Assembly: GCA_020161665.1 (NCBI GenBank)
Contig: JAIUPA010000032.1
Location: 1-50,086 of the forward strand
Reading direction: 5' to 3'
Source: Pseudomonadota bacterium
Lineage (GTDB): Bacteria; Pseudomonadota; Alphaproteobacteria; Rhizobiales; Rhizobiaceae
DNA length: 50,086 bases
The translations under genes and the position numbers were made by a program. The notes beneath the pieces were generated by a model. The model was given only the letters and a program-made list of their open reading frames with translations. It was not told the DNA's origin and made no database searches. Shown here piece after piece: positions 34,344 to 46,300 of this stretch. Position 1 is the stretch's first letter; the number at the start of each line of letters is the position of its first letter.

Positions 34344-37300
34344 ATGTCTGCAGATAACGCCAGCACCACCTCCAGCACCCCGAACTCCATTTCGGTCGGC
34401 AAACCGGCGGCTGGACAGACAGAAGTGGTCGCGCTGGATCGCGCCCAGTCGGTATCCTTCGATTTCAACAAGGACGCGGCGACCTTCGAGTTGCGCGACG
34501 TTGACCTTGTCATCCACTTCCCGGATGGCGCGACCATTGTTCTTCTGGGCTTTGGTCTGAAACTCATTGAGGAAAACCCGGCGGAACTGACATTTGACGG
34601 TCAGCCGATTGATCCTCAGATGCTGCTGTCGCTCATTGGCAAGTTTGTGGCGTCGGATGTTCCGCTGCAGTCGAGCTCCAGCGCCGAAGCCGCCAAGACG
34701 GTCTCCGCAAAGGCCGCCGCCGAAGCCGCAAAGGCTGAGAAGGACGCCAAGGTCGAGGAGAAGAAGGTCGAGGTTGTTGTCGAGGTTCAGGCCGAGCCGA
34801 ACAACCACAAGGCCGATTCCGAAGAAGACGATTCGAAGAAGAGCGACGCGGACTTTAACGACAACACGTCGACGGCGCCCATTATCACCAAGAAGATGTA
34901 TGACGAACCGCCGTCCACGTCGGCGAGCAGTTCCTCGTCCAGCAAGTCCAGCGATGCCACGGGTCCCGGCAATTACGACATTCCCGTTCCCGAAATCACG
35001 GCCAAGCTCTTCGGTATTGTCGATCATCAGGAATCGAACCACGCCGATGGCCTGACGGTGCGTGGTGCACTGGCGCTGGACCCGGCCGATACGGATGAAT
35101 CCTACGCCGTCCAGGCGGCCGTTGATACGATCACCGGCACCAGCGGCAGTGATGAAATCTACGCCGATGACCCGACCTATGCGGGCTATGGCAACACCTC
35201 GCGTTCCGTTGAATTCGAAGTGAAGATGCCCAACGCCAGCTGGGACATCACGGGTGTCAAGGTTTCGGGTCTGCCGGACGGCTACTCGATTGTTGGCGCG
35301 CAGCTGGTCGATGGCTCTTACGTCATTCCGATCAATCCGGATGAGCCGGAGAAGTTCACCGTTGCCCTGCAGTATGTCCTGCCGGTTGGCGCGACGCCGA
35401 ACGAGGACGGCTTCTACTCGTTCTTCAGCCTGAAGTTCGACTTTGACATCGAAAATACCTACAGCGGCTCGGAAGCCACGACCTCCGGCACGGTTCTGTT
35501 CGGCATTCGTGACGTCAATTCTGAAGCGGAAGCCGAATACGAAGATCCGCTCACCGAGCGCCCGATTTACGTCTTGTGGTCCAAGCCTCCGGGCAGCATC
35601 GTCAACGGCGGTGCAGGCGACGATGTCATCATGGCCGGTGCAGGTAACGACATTCTCACGGGGGGATCGGGCGATGACGTCCTCTCCTATCGTCAGTCGA
35701 ACGCCGCCGTGAACGTTGATCTCGAATCCAACACGGTGAGCGGTGGTTATGCCCAGGGCGACACCATCAGCGGCTTTGAAGGTGTCGAAGGTTCTAGATT
35801 TGCCGATGAACTGCGCGGCACGACCGGCGATAACATTCTGGCGGGTGGCGCTGGCGCGGATATTCTCGATGGCCGGGCGGGCAATGATACGGCGCGCTAC
35901 GACAACTCCACCGATGGCGTGACGGTCAACCTCGTCACGGGCACTGGTAGCGGTGGCGATGCCCAGGGCGATACGCTGATCTCGATTGAAAACATTGCTG
36001 GTTCCGGTTTCGCCGATGTTTTGATCGGCGACGGCGGCGATAACCAGCTTTACGGTCTGGCTGGCAATGACCGGCTCGTGGGTGGTGCAGGCGGCGATCT
36101 TCTGGATGGCGGCGCGGGCACCGATACGGCGGATTACTCGGGTGGTGCATCCGGCATCGTCGTTGATCTGGCGGCAGGCGTCGGTTCGGCCGGGGATGCG
36201 ATGGGCGATCAGCTCATCTCGATCGAAAAGGTTATCGGCTCGGCTTTCGACGACCAGATTTTCGGCAGCGCGACGGATGAAACGCTGGTTGGCGGCGATG
36301 GCGACGATCTTCTGGATGGCCGCGACGGCAATGACACGCTTCAGGGCGGTACGGGCAACGACGTTCTGCGCGGTGGCGCGGGTGCCGATGCGCTCGACGG
36401 CGGCGCTGGCATTGATACGGCGGACTACGCGACGTCCGGCTCGGCGGTCGACATCAGCCTCACGACCCGTGTGGGCACGGGCGGCGATGCCGAAGGCGAC
36501 ACGTTCTCGGGCATCGAAAACCTCACCGGCTCGGCCTATGACGACCGATTGATCGGTGATGGCGCGGCCAACGTTCTGTCTGGCGGTGCGGGCAACGACA
36601 CGCTTTCGGGCGGTGCGGGTGCCGATACGCTGGATGGCGGCACGGGCAACGACACGGCGGATTACGCTACCTCGACCGCTGCCGTGACGGTTGACCTTGA
36701 ACTGGGTACGGGCAGCGGCGGCGATGCAGCTGGCGATACGCTGATCGGCATCGAGAACGTCATGGGCTCGACCCTGAACGATACCTTGCGCGGCGACAGC
36801 AACGCCAACATCCTTTCGGGTGGTGCGGGCAATGATACGCTTTCGGGTGGTGCCGGTGCCGACACGCTTGATGGCGGTGATGGCCTTGATACCGCGACCT
36901 ATGCCACGTCCAATGCTGCCGTGCAGATCGACCTCGGCGCAGGCACGGCCAATGGCGGCGATGCCGCGGGCGATACGCTGATTGCCATTGAAAACGTCAC
37001 GGGTTCTGCCTTCGACGATACTCTGACGGGCGACGCCGAAGCCAACGTGCTGAATGGTGGCGCAGGCGACGACCTTCTCGATGGTGGCGATGGTGCTGAC
37101 ACGCTGCAGGGCGGCTCCGGCACCGATACGGTGACCTATGCGACCTCGACCGCAGGTGTGACGATTGACCTGACCACCGGCTATGGTCAGGGCGGTTTTG
37201 CCGCTGGCGACCGCCTTTACTCCATCGAGCGCCTGATCGGTTCGGCCTTTAACGACAACATGACCGGCGATGTCAGCGATAACCAGCTTTTCGGCGGCGA

Positions 37301-40300
37301 TGGCGACGACACGTTGCAGGGCGGTGCAGGTGCCGACCTCATCGATGGCGGTGCGGGTTTCGATACGACAAGCTACGCCACGTCGACCGCGGCCGTCACC
37401 GTGGATCTCTCCACCGGCTCGGCCTCGGGCGGTGATGCCGATGGCGATACGCTTGTCTCCATCGAAGCGGTTTACGGCTCGAATTTCGACGATACGCTGA
37501 AGGCCGGTGCCGCAGCAGCCACCCTGTCCGGTGGCGCTGGCGATGACACGCTGATTGGCGGTGCCAGCGCCGATACGCTGCTGGGCGGTTCGGGCGACGA
37601 CTTCATCACCGGCGGCCTCGGTGCGGATCGCATCGATGGTGGCTCAGGCGTCGATACGGCGTCCTATTCGGATTCCACGGCTGCCATCCAGATCGACCTT
37701 GCCAATGGCACGGCGACGGGTGGCACGGCGGCAGGCGATATTCTGCTGAATGTCGAAAACATCATCGGTACGGATTTCGGCGATACGCTGACCGGTAACT
37801 CCGCTGCCAATGCCCTCACGGGCGGCCTTGGCAACGATACGCTGACCGGCGGTGCAGGCGCTGACATTCTCGACGGCGGCGACGGCGTCGATACGGCGGA
37901 CTATAGCGGCTCGGGTCTGGGTGTGACGGTCAACATGACGACCGGCAGCAATTTCGGCGGCGATGCGCAGGGCGATACCCTCATTGCCATTGAGCGCATC
38001 CTCGGCTCGGCATTCGCCGACACCATCACGGGCGCTGAAGGCGACGACACGCTGATCGGTAATGACGGAAACGACGTTCTGTCCGGCGCTGCCGGCAACG
38101 ACCGTCTGGAAGGTGGCCTCGGCAACGATACGCTGGCCGGTGGTGCCGGTGCCGACGTGCTGGATGGTGGCGATGGCATCGATACGGCCGATTATTCGAC
38201 GTCCAGTCTTGCTGTTCAGGTGAACCTGCAGACCGGCCTTGGTGTCGGTGGCGATGCGCAGGGCGATACGCTGACCGCGATTGAAAACGTCACGGGCTCG
38301 GCCTTGAATGACGTTCTGATCGGGAATGTCGAAGCCAACATGCTCACGGGCGGCGATGGCAATGACCGTCTGGAAGGTGCCGAAGGCGATGACATCCTGA
38401 TTGGCGGCGCTGGCGATGACATTCTCATCGGCGGCGCCGGCGCGGACGTGCTGCAGGGCGGTGCTGGCGACGATATGGTCGATTACTCGGCTTCGTCCGC
38501 GGGTGTGTCGGTCAACCTCGTGACGCAGTTGGGCAGCGGCGGCGATGCCACCGGCGACAGCTTCTCGTCGATTGAAAGCATCACCGGCTCTGCCTACAAC
38601 GACGTTCTGACCGGCAATTCGGCCTCCAACACCATTTTCGGCGGTCTCGGCAACGACATCATCAATGGCGGCGCAGGCGCTGACACCCTCCATGGCGGCG
38701 ATGGTTATGACGTCTTGACCTATGCGACCTCTTCGGGGGCGGTCAATGTCAACCTTGAAACGCAGACCGGCACTGGTGGCGATGCGCAGGGCGATACGCT
38801 GGACGGCTTCGAGGAACTGATCGGTTCGGCCTTTGACGATACGCTGACCGGCTCGACCGGCGCGGACACGCTGCGTGGTGGCGCAGGCAATGATACGCTG
38901 ATTGGCGGCGCTGGCGCCGACACGCTGGATGGTGGCACGGGCACGGACATTGCGTCCTACGCCAATGCGGCCGCCGCGGTTCAGATCGACCTTTCGACCG
39001 GCACGGCAACGGGCAGCGATGCACAGGGCGACACCTTCACCTCGATTGAAGGCATCACCGGCTCGAACCATGACGACTGGATCAAGGCCAGCTCCACCGG
39101 ATCGATTCTCGACGGTGGCGCGGGCAATGATACGATGGTCAGCGGCGCGGGTGCGGATACCCTGACCGGCGGCACGGGCCGCGACACGGTTGATTATTCC
39201 GAATCCACGGCAGGCGTGAACGTCAATCTGACCACAGGTTCAGGGAGCGGCGGCTTTGCCCAGGGCGATGTCCTGGCGGGTCTTGAAGACGTGATCGGCT
39301 CCGGCCATGCCGACCGCATCACGGGTAACGCGTCCGACAACCGCCTGCAGGGCGGTGCGGGGGATGACGTTCTCTCCGGTCTCGGTGGCGCGGATATTCT
39401 CGATGGTGGCGATGGCGTGGATACCGCGGACTATTCCGCTTCGGTTGGCGCCATTACCATCAACTTCGCAGCCGGAACGGGTACCGGCGGTGACGCCGAA
39501 GGCGACACGCTGATCTCGATTGAAAACGTTCTGGGCTCCGCTCAGGCCGATACCTTCCTTGGCGATGCCAACACCCATGCGATCAGTGGTCAGGGCGGTG
39601 ACGACCTCATCATGGCCGGTGCCGGTGCGGAAGCCATTGATGGCGGTTCGGGCTTCGACACGGTCAACTATTCCAATTCGACCAGCGCGATCACCATTGA
39701 TCTGGCCTCGAACTCGGCCTCTGGTGGCTATGCGGCGGGTGATACGCTGACGGCCGTCGAAGCGATTATCGCAACGGCCTACAACGATACGCTGATCGGC
39801 AACTCCTCGGCCAATACCCTGACGGGTGGCGCTGGCAATGACACGATTCGCGGTGGTGCGGGTGCCGATACGCTGGATGGTGGCACGGGCGAAGACACGC
39901 TCGACTACTCCACCTCGTCGGCGGGCGTGAACGTCTCGCTGGATACCGGCGCGACCTCGGGTGGCGATGCGACCGGCGACATCATCAGCAACTTTGAAAA
40001 CATCAAGGGTTCGGTCCATGCCGATACCCTGACCGGCGACAGCCAGGACAACCGTCTGGACGGTGGCGCTGGCGATGACGTGCTGATCGGCCTCGGTGGT
40101 GCAGACCGTCTGGATGGTGGCACGGGCAACGACACCGCCGATTACTCGGCTTCGACCAGTGCCATCAATGTGGATCTCGATCTGGGCACGGCCTCGGGTG
40201 GCGATGCGGCGGGCGATACGCTCATCAGCATTGAAAACATCACCGGCTCGGCCTTTAACGACCGGATTGCCGGCGACAACAATGCCAACATCCTGAACGG

Positions 40301-43300
40301 TGGCGCGGGCGACGACGTTCTCGTCGGCAGCCTGGGTGCCGACACGATGATCGGTGGCTCTGGCAACGATACGGCCGAATATTCGACCTCCGATGCTGCC
40401 ATCGTCATCAGCCTCGACGGAAGCGCAGGCACGGGTGGTCAGGCAGCGGGCGACGTTCTGCAGGGCGTCGAAAACATCACCGGCTCCGACTATGACGATA
40501 CGCTGACGGGTGATTCCGGCGCGAACATCCTCAAGGGTGGTGCCGGTGCCGATACGCTTTTCGGCGGCGCGGGCAACGACCGTCTTGAAGGTGGCGATGA
40601 CGACGACCGTCTGGTCGGCGGTGCCGGTGCCGATGAACTGATCGGCGGCGCGGGAACGGACACGGCGGACTACGCCACGTCCGGACAGGCCATCAACATC
40701 AACCTTGCAGCCGGAACGGCTTCGGGTGGTGATGCTGAGGGCGACACGCTGACGGGCATCGAAAACATTACCGGCTCGGCCCATGACGACGTTCTGACGG
40801 CACTTTCGACCGGCTCGCTTCTGAGCGGCGGTGCAGGCGACGATACGCTAACGGGCGGTGCGGGCGACGACACCCTTCTGGGTGGCAGCGGCGCAGACCT
40901 GCTGGAAGGTCGCGAGGGTGCCGACACCATTGACGGCGGCTCGGGCAATGACACGGTGACCTACGCCAGTTCCAGCCTCGGGGTCACGGTTGACCTGACG
41001 CTGTCAACGGCCCAGATCTCCGACGGCGATGCGGCAGGCGATGTCATCACCTCGGTGGAAAACGTCATCGGCTCGGCTTTTGATGATCGCCTGACCGGCA
41101 ACACCAGCGCCAACATCCTGAACGGTGGTGCGGGTAACGACACTCTCGATGGCGGCCTCGGGGCTGACCAGCTGATCGGCGGGGCCGGAACGGATACGGC
41201 CGATTACACCAATTCGACGGCCGCCGTGACGGTCAACCTCACGACCAATGCCAACACGGGCGGCTATGCGCAGGGCGATGTGCTCTCGGGTATCGAGAAC
41301 ATCACCGGCTCGGCTCACAATGACCGACTGACCGGCGATGCCGGTGCAAACGTGATTTCGGGCGGCGGCGGCGATGATATTCTCGCTGGTCTCGGCGGCG
41401 CTGACGTCCTTGATGGCGGTTCGGGCTCGAACACGGCGGACTACTCGGCCTCGGGTGCTGGCGTTGCGGCGAACCTCGCAAGCTTCTCCGTTGGCTCGGC
41501 CTACGGCGTCGTTGGCACGGGTGGCCATGGCGGAGACGCGGAAGGCGATACCTACGTCAACATCCAGAACCTGATTGGCTCGATCTATGCCGATACGCTG
41601 GTGGCCGGTGCGACGGGTGGCTCGCTCGCAGGCGGCGCAGGTGATGACATTCTGATTGCCAACTCCGGTGCCGATATCATCGACGGCGGGTCCGGGTCCG
41701 ACCAAGTCTATTACGGCTATTCGAACGCTGCCGTTAACATCAACCTTGCCAATGGCACGGCCTCGGGTGGCTATGCGACCGGCGACGTCCTGACCAACAT
41801 CGAAAACGTCTTCGGCACGTCTGCAAACGATACCATCACCGGCAACGCCAATGCGAACACGATCTGGGGTTCGACCGGCAACGATACGATCGAAGGTCTC
41901 GGCGGTGCCGATACGCTGGATGGCGGGACCGGCAACGATACGGTTTCCTACGCCAACTCCAACGCGGGCGTTACCGTCGATCTGGGGCTGACCACGGCCC
42001 AGTTCTCCGGTGGCGATGCCTCTGGCGATATTCTCTCGGGCTTTGAAAACATCATCGGCTCGTCCCAAGCGGACGTGCTGATTGGGGATGCCAATGCCAA
42101 CCGCCTGACCGGCGGTGCGGGCGACGACCTCCTCATCGGTCTCGGCGGGGCCGACCAGCTGATCGGTGGCGACGGCATTGATACGGCCGATTATGATGCA
42201 TCGGCGGCGGCGGTGAACGTCAACCTGACCACCGGCATCGGCTCGGGCGGTGACGCACAGGGCGATACGCTGACGACCATCGAAAACGTTATCGGCTCGG
42301 CCTTCGATGATACGCTGACGGGTGATGCCAATGCCAACACGTTGATGGGCATTGATGGCAACGACCTTCTTCAGGGTCGCGGCGGGGCGGATATTATTGA
42401 CGGTGGTGATGGCATTGACACCGCGACCTATGTGAACTCCGACGCGGCCGTGACGGTCAACCTGTCGTCGGGCGTCAACACGGGTGGCGATGCGCAGGGC
42501 GATACCCTTGTCAACATCGAGAACCTGACGGGTTCGAGCTATGACGATACGCTGACGGGTGATGAAAACGCCAACGTCATTGTCGGCGGGATCGGCGACG
42601 ACGTGCTGGCGGGTCTGGGCGGTGCGGATACGCTCGACGGCGGCACGGGATCGGATACGGCGGATTATTCGGCCTCGATGCAAGCGGTCAACATCAACCT
42701 TGCAACCGGCGTGGTCTCGGGTGGCGATGCGCAGGGCGACACCCTGATTTCCATCGAAAACGTCATCGGTACGATCTTTGGCGACACGCTGACGGCTGCT
42801 GCAGCCGGTAGCCGCCTTGATGGTCGCGGCGGCGACGATGTCCTGTTTGGTGGCGTCGGCCAGGATCTGATCGATGGCGGCACGGGCAACGATACGGTCA
42901 GCTACGCGAACTCGTCGCAGGCCGTAACGGTGAACCTTCTGACCGGCATGAATGTCGGCGGATATGCTGATGATGACATTCTGATCGACATCGAGAATGT
43001 CACAGGTTCGGCCAACGACGATTCGCTGACCGGCGATAACAGTGCCAACATTCTGACGGGCGGCGCAGGCAACGATACCCTGGCGGGTCGTGGCGGCGCG
43101 GATAACCTGATTGGTGGCGCGGGCCTTGATACGGCGGATTACTCGGCCTCGGCCTCGGGCGTGGTGGTCAACCTTGCGCAGGGTATCGGTTCGGGCGGCG
43201 ACGCACAGGGCGACACGCTGAGCGAAATCGAAAACATCACAGGGTCCGGTTTCGCCGATACGCTGACGGGTAATACCGATGCGAACGTGCTGCGCGGCGG

Positions 43301-46300
43301 TGCGGGCGATGACGTGCTGGCCGGTCTTGGTGGCGCGGATACGCTCGATGGCGGCGCTGGCACCAACACGGCGGACTACTCGGCGTCAAGCGAAGGCGTT
43401 TACGTCAACCTGTCAAACGTCATACGGGATCCGAACGGCGTTTCCGTTGGCGCTTATTCCGGTTTGTCCGGCGACGCGGAAGGCGACACCTACGTCAATA
43501 TCCAGAACATCACCGGCTCCGCCTATGCCGATTACCTCGTGGCAGCCACCGGCGGTTCAACCCTCATGGGTGGCGGCGGTAACGACAGCCTCTTCTCCGG
43601 TGCCGGTTCCGATGCCTTGAACGGTGGCACGGGGAGCGACTGGGCCAATTATCGTTTCAGCACGGGTGCGGTTACGATCAACCTGTCGAATGGTGATGCG
43701 TTCGGCGGCTACGCCAACGGCGATACGCTGACCTCGATCGAAAACATCGCCGGCACGAACTATGCCGACACCTTGAGCGGTAACGCGCAGGACAATGCGA
43801 TTTCTGGCGGTACAGGCAACGACGTGATCGAAGGTCTGGCCGGTGCCGATACGCTCGATGGTGAAGGCGGCGTCGATACGGTTTCCTATGCGAATTCCTC
43901 TGCGGCGGTCACGGTCGATCTGCGCCTTGCAACGGCACAGGTTTCCACAGGCGATGCCTCGGGCGATATTCTTGCCAACTTCGAAAACATTCTCGGCTCG
44001 AACTATGCCGACCTTCTGACTGGTAATTCTGCAGTCAACGTCCTGACCGGCGGTTTGGGCGACGATATTCTGGCTGGTCTCGGCGGTGCCGATACGCTGG
44101 ACGGTGGCGCCGGTTCCGACTGGGCCGATTATTCCGGCTCGCTGGCGGGCGTCACGGTGGACCTCAACCTGACGACGGGACAGGTATCGACGGGCGACGC
44201 CTCGGGCGATGTGCTGACCTCCATTGAGAACGTCATCGGAACGGACTTTGCCGATACGCTGACGGCACTGGCTGCAGGCAGCCATATCCAGTCCGGCAAC
44301 GATGACGATACGGTGATCGCAGGCGCGGGAACCGATACGCTGGATGGTGGCGCGGGCGACGATACGGTTTCCTATGAAAACTCGACGGCCGGTGTAACGG
44401 TCGATCTGAAGTTGGCCACCGCGCAAACCTCCGCGGGCGATGCCAATGGCGATATCCTCACAAACTTCGAGAACGTCACCGGCTCGAGCTTTGACGACGT
44501 CCTGATGGCCATCGTCTCGGCTGCCGGTTCCAAGGGCAGCATCCTGCTCGGCGGTGAAGGAAACGACCGGCTTGTTGCCGGTGCGGGCAACGATACGTTT
44601 GATGGTGGCAACGGTGATAATACCGTCGACTATTCGCTGTCAGATGCGGCAGTGACCGTCAATATCAGCTCCACCAATGGAAGCTTTGCCAATGCCGGTT
44701 TGGGTGCTGGCGGCTTTGCAGCGGGCGACACCTACGCCAATATTCAGAACGTGATCGGCTCCGCCTATGCCGATTATATCTACGCTAACAATGCGGGCGG
44801 GTCTGTTACTGCGGGCCTTGGTAACGACACCATCGTCGCCGGTGCAGGGCGCGATGTCGTCGATGGTGGTGCCGGTGTCGACCAGATCAACTATCTATGG
44901 TCGAATGCGGCGGTCACCGTCAATCTGGCCACCGGCCTGGCATCGGGTGGCTACGCCGCCAGTGACGTTCTGACCAATATCGAAGACATTGTCGGCTCCA
45001 TCTACAACGACATCCTGACAGGTAACGCATCCGCGAACACGATCCGCGGCGGCGATGGCAATGACACAATCGATGGGGGTCTCGGCAACGACATCCTCGA
45101 AGGCGGAAATGGCTCGGACACGCTGTCCTATGCCAGCGCCACCAGCGCTGTGCGTCTCCTGCCGAATTACTACACGTGGACCTGGCCGAGCGGTGTTCAG
45201 ACACAGACCTTCCTCGCCTACAATACGGTCGGTGCGGGAAGCGATACGACGAGTGGCTTCGAAAATATCACGGGTTCGAATTATTCGGACATCATCAACT
45301 TGGCTTATGGCGGCAACAATGTCAGTGCCGGCTCCGGCAGCGACCTTGTTTACGCCAACGGAGCCACGAACTCGCTTGATGGTGGCGCGGATGTCGATAC
45401 GCTGAGCTTCTCCAACAACAACGGTTGGGGCGGTGTGACGGTTGATCTCTCTATCAATGCCACGACCCGTGCCTGGGGTGGCGGTGCACAGTCGGACTAC
45501 TATACCGGCTTCGAAAACGTCATTGGTTCGGCCTACGCCGACTTTATTACGGGCGATTCCGGCGCGAATGCCATCACGGGTGGCACGGGCAATGACACGC
45601 TCAAGGGCGGCGCTGGCAACGACGTCCTGTTTGGTGGCGATGGCGATGATACGCTGATCGGTGGAACGGGTGCGGATGCGCTGATTGGTGGGAACGGGAC
45701 CGATACCGCCAGCTGGGTCGGCTCGTCTGCCGGTGTGAACGCCAATCTGGATACGGGCATTGCCTATGGTGGCGACGCCGGTGCGCTTGGTTCCGCGACG
45801 GCTTACACCAATGCCAGCCTTGCCGCAGGGTTCGGCTTCTCGGAAGGAACGGGCAGCACGTCCGATGCCTTCAACAACAATGCGATCAAGGCGACACTCT
45901 ATGGTGGGGCCACTTGGGCCACTGGGCAGAGCGGCCATGGCCAGGCGCTGGACTTCAATGGTGTCAACGGCACTTACGCGAAGGTCGGCAACATCCAGGC
46001 CTCCGATTCCTTCACGGTGGCCGTAAGCTTCAATCTCGATACGCTTAACGGTTCGCTCGGTAGTCAGGGTGTCTGGAAGCTCGGGAATTCAACGACGAAT
46101 TACTTCACCTGGTTGCGTGTCAATAACAACGGCAGTCTGACATGGGAAGTTCGTGGTGACATTGCAGGCGCAGTGACTCCGGCGCAATCCACAGCCAGCA
46201 TCACCTCGGCTGCGGGCCTCGTGTCTGTGGACGGTTGGCTTAACGTCTCGGTGACCTATCAGGCTGGCCGTATGACGATGTATGTCAACGGGGAAGTGGT

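Noticed and set aside
37644..46000. Several long minus-strand open frames (347-559 codons) opposite the giant adhesin gene
   Set aside because: They mirror the repeat array, show repetitive Ile/Ala/Arg/Val-rich translations with no known family, and result from the biased codon use of the RTX repeats. The plus-strand frame is continuous and has clear domains.
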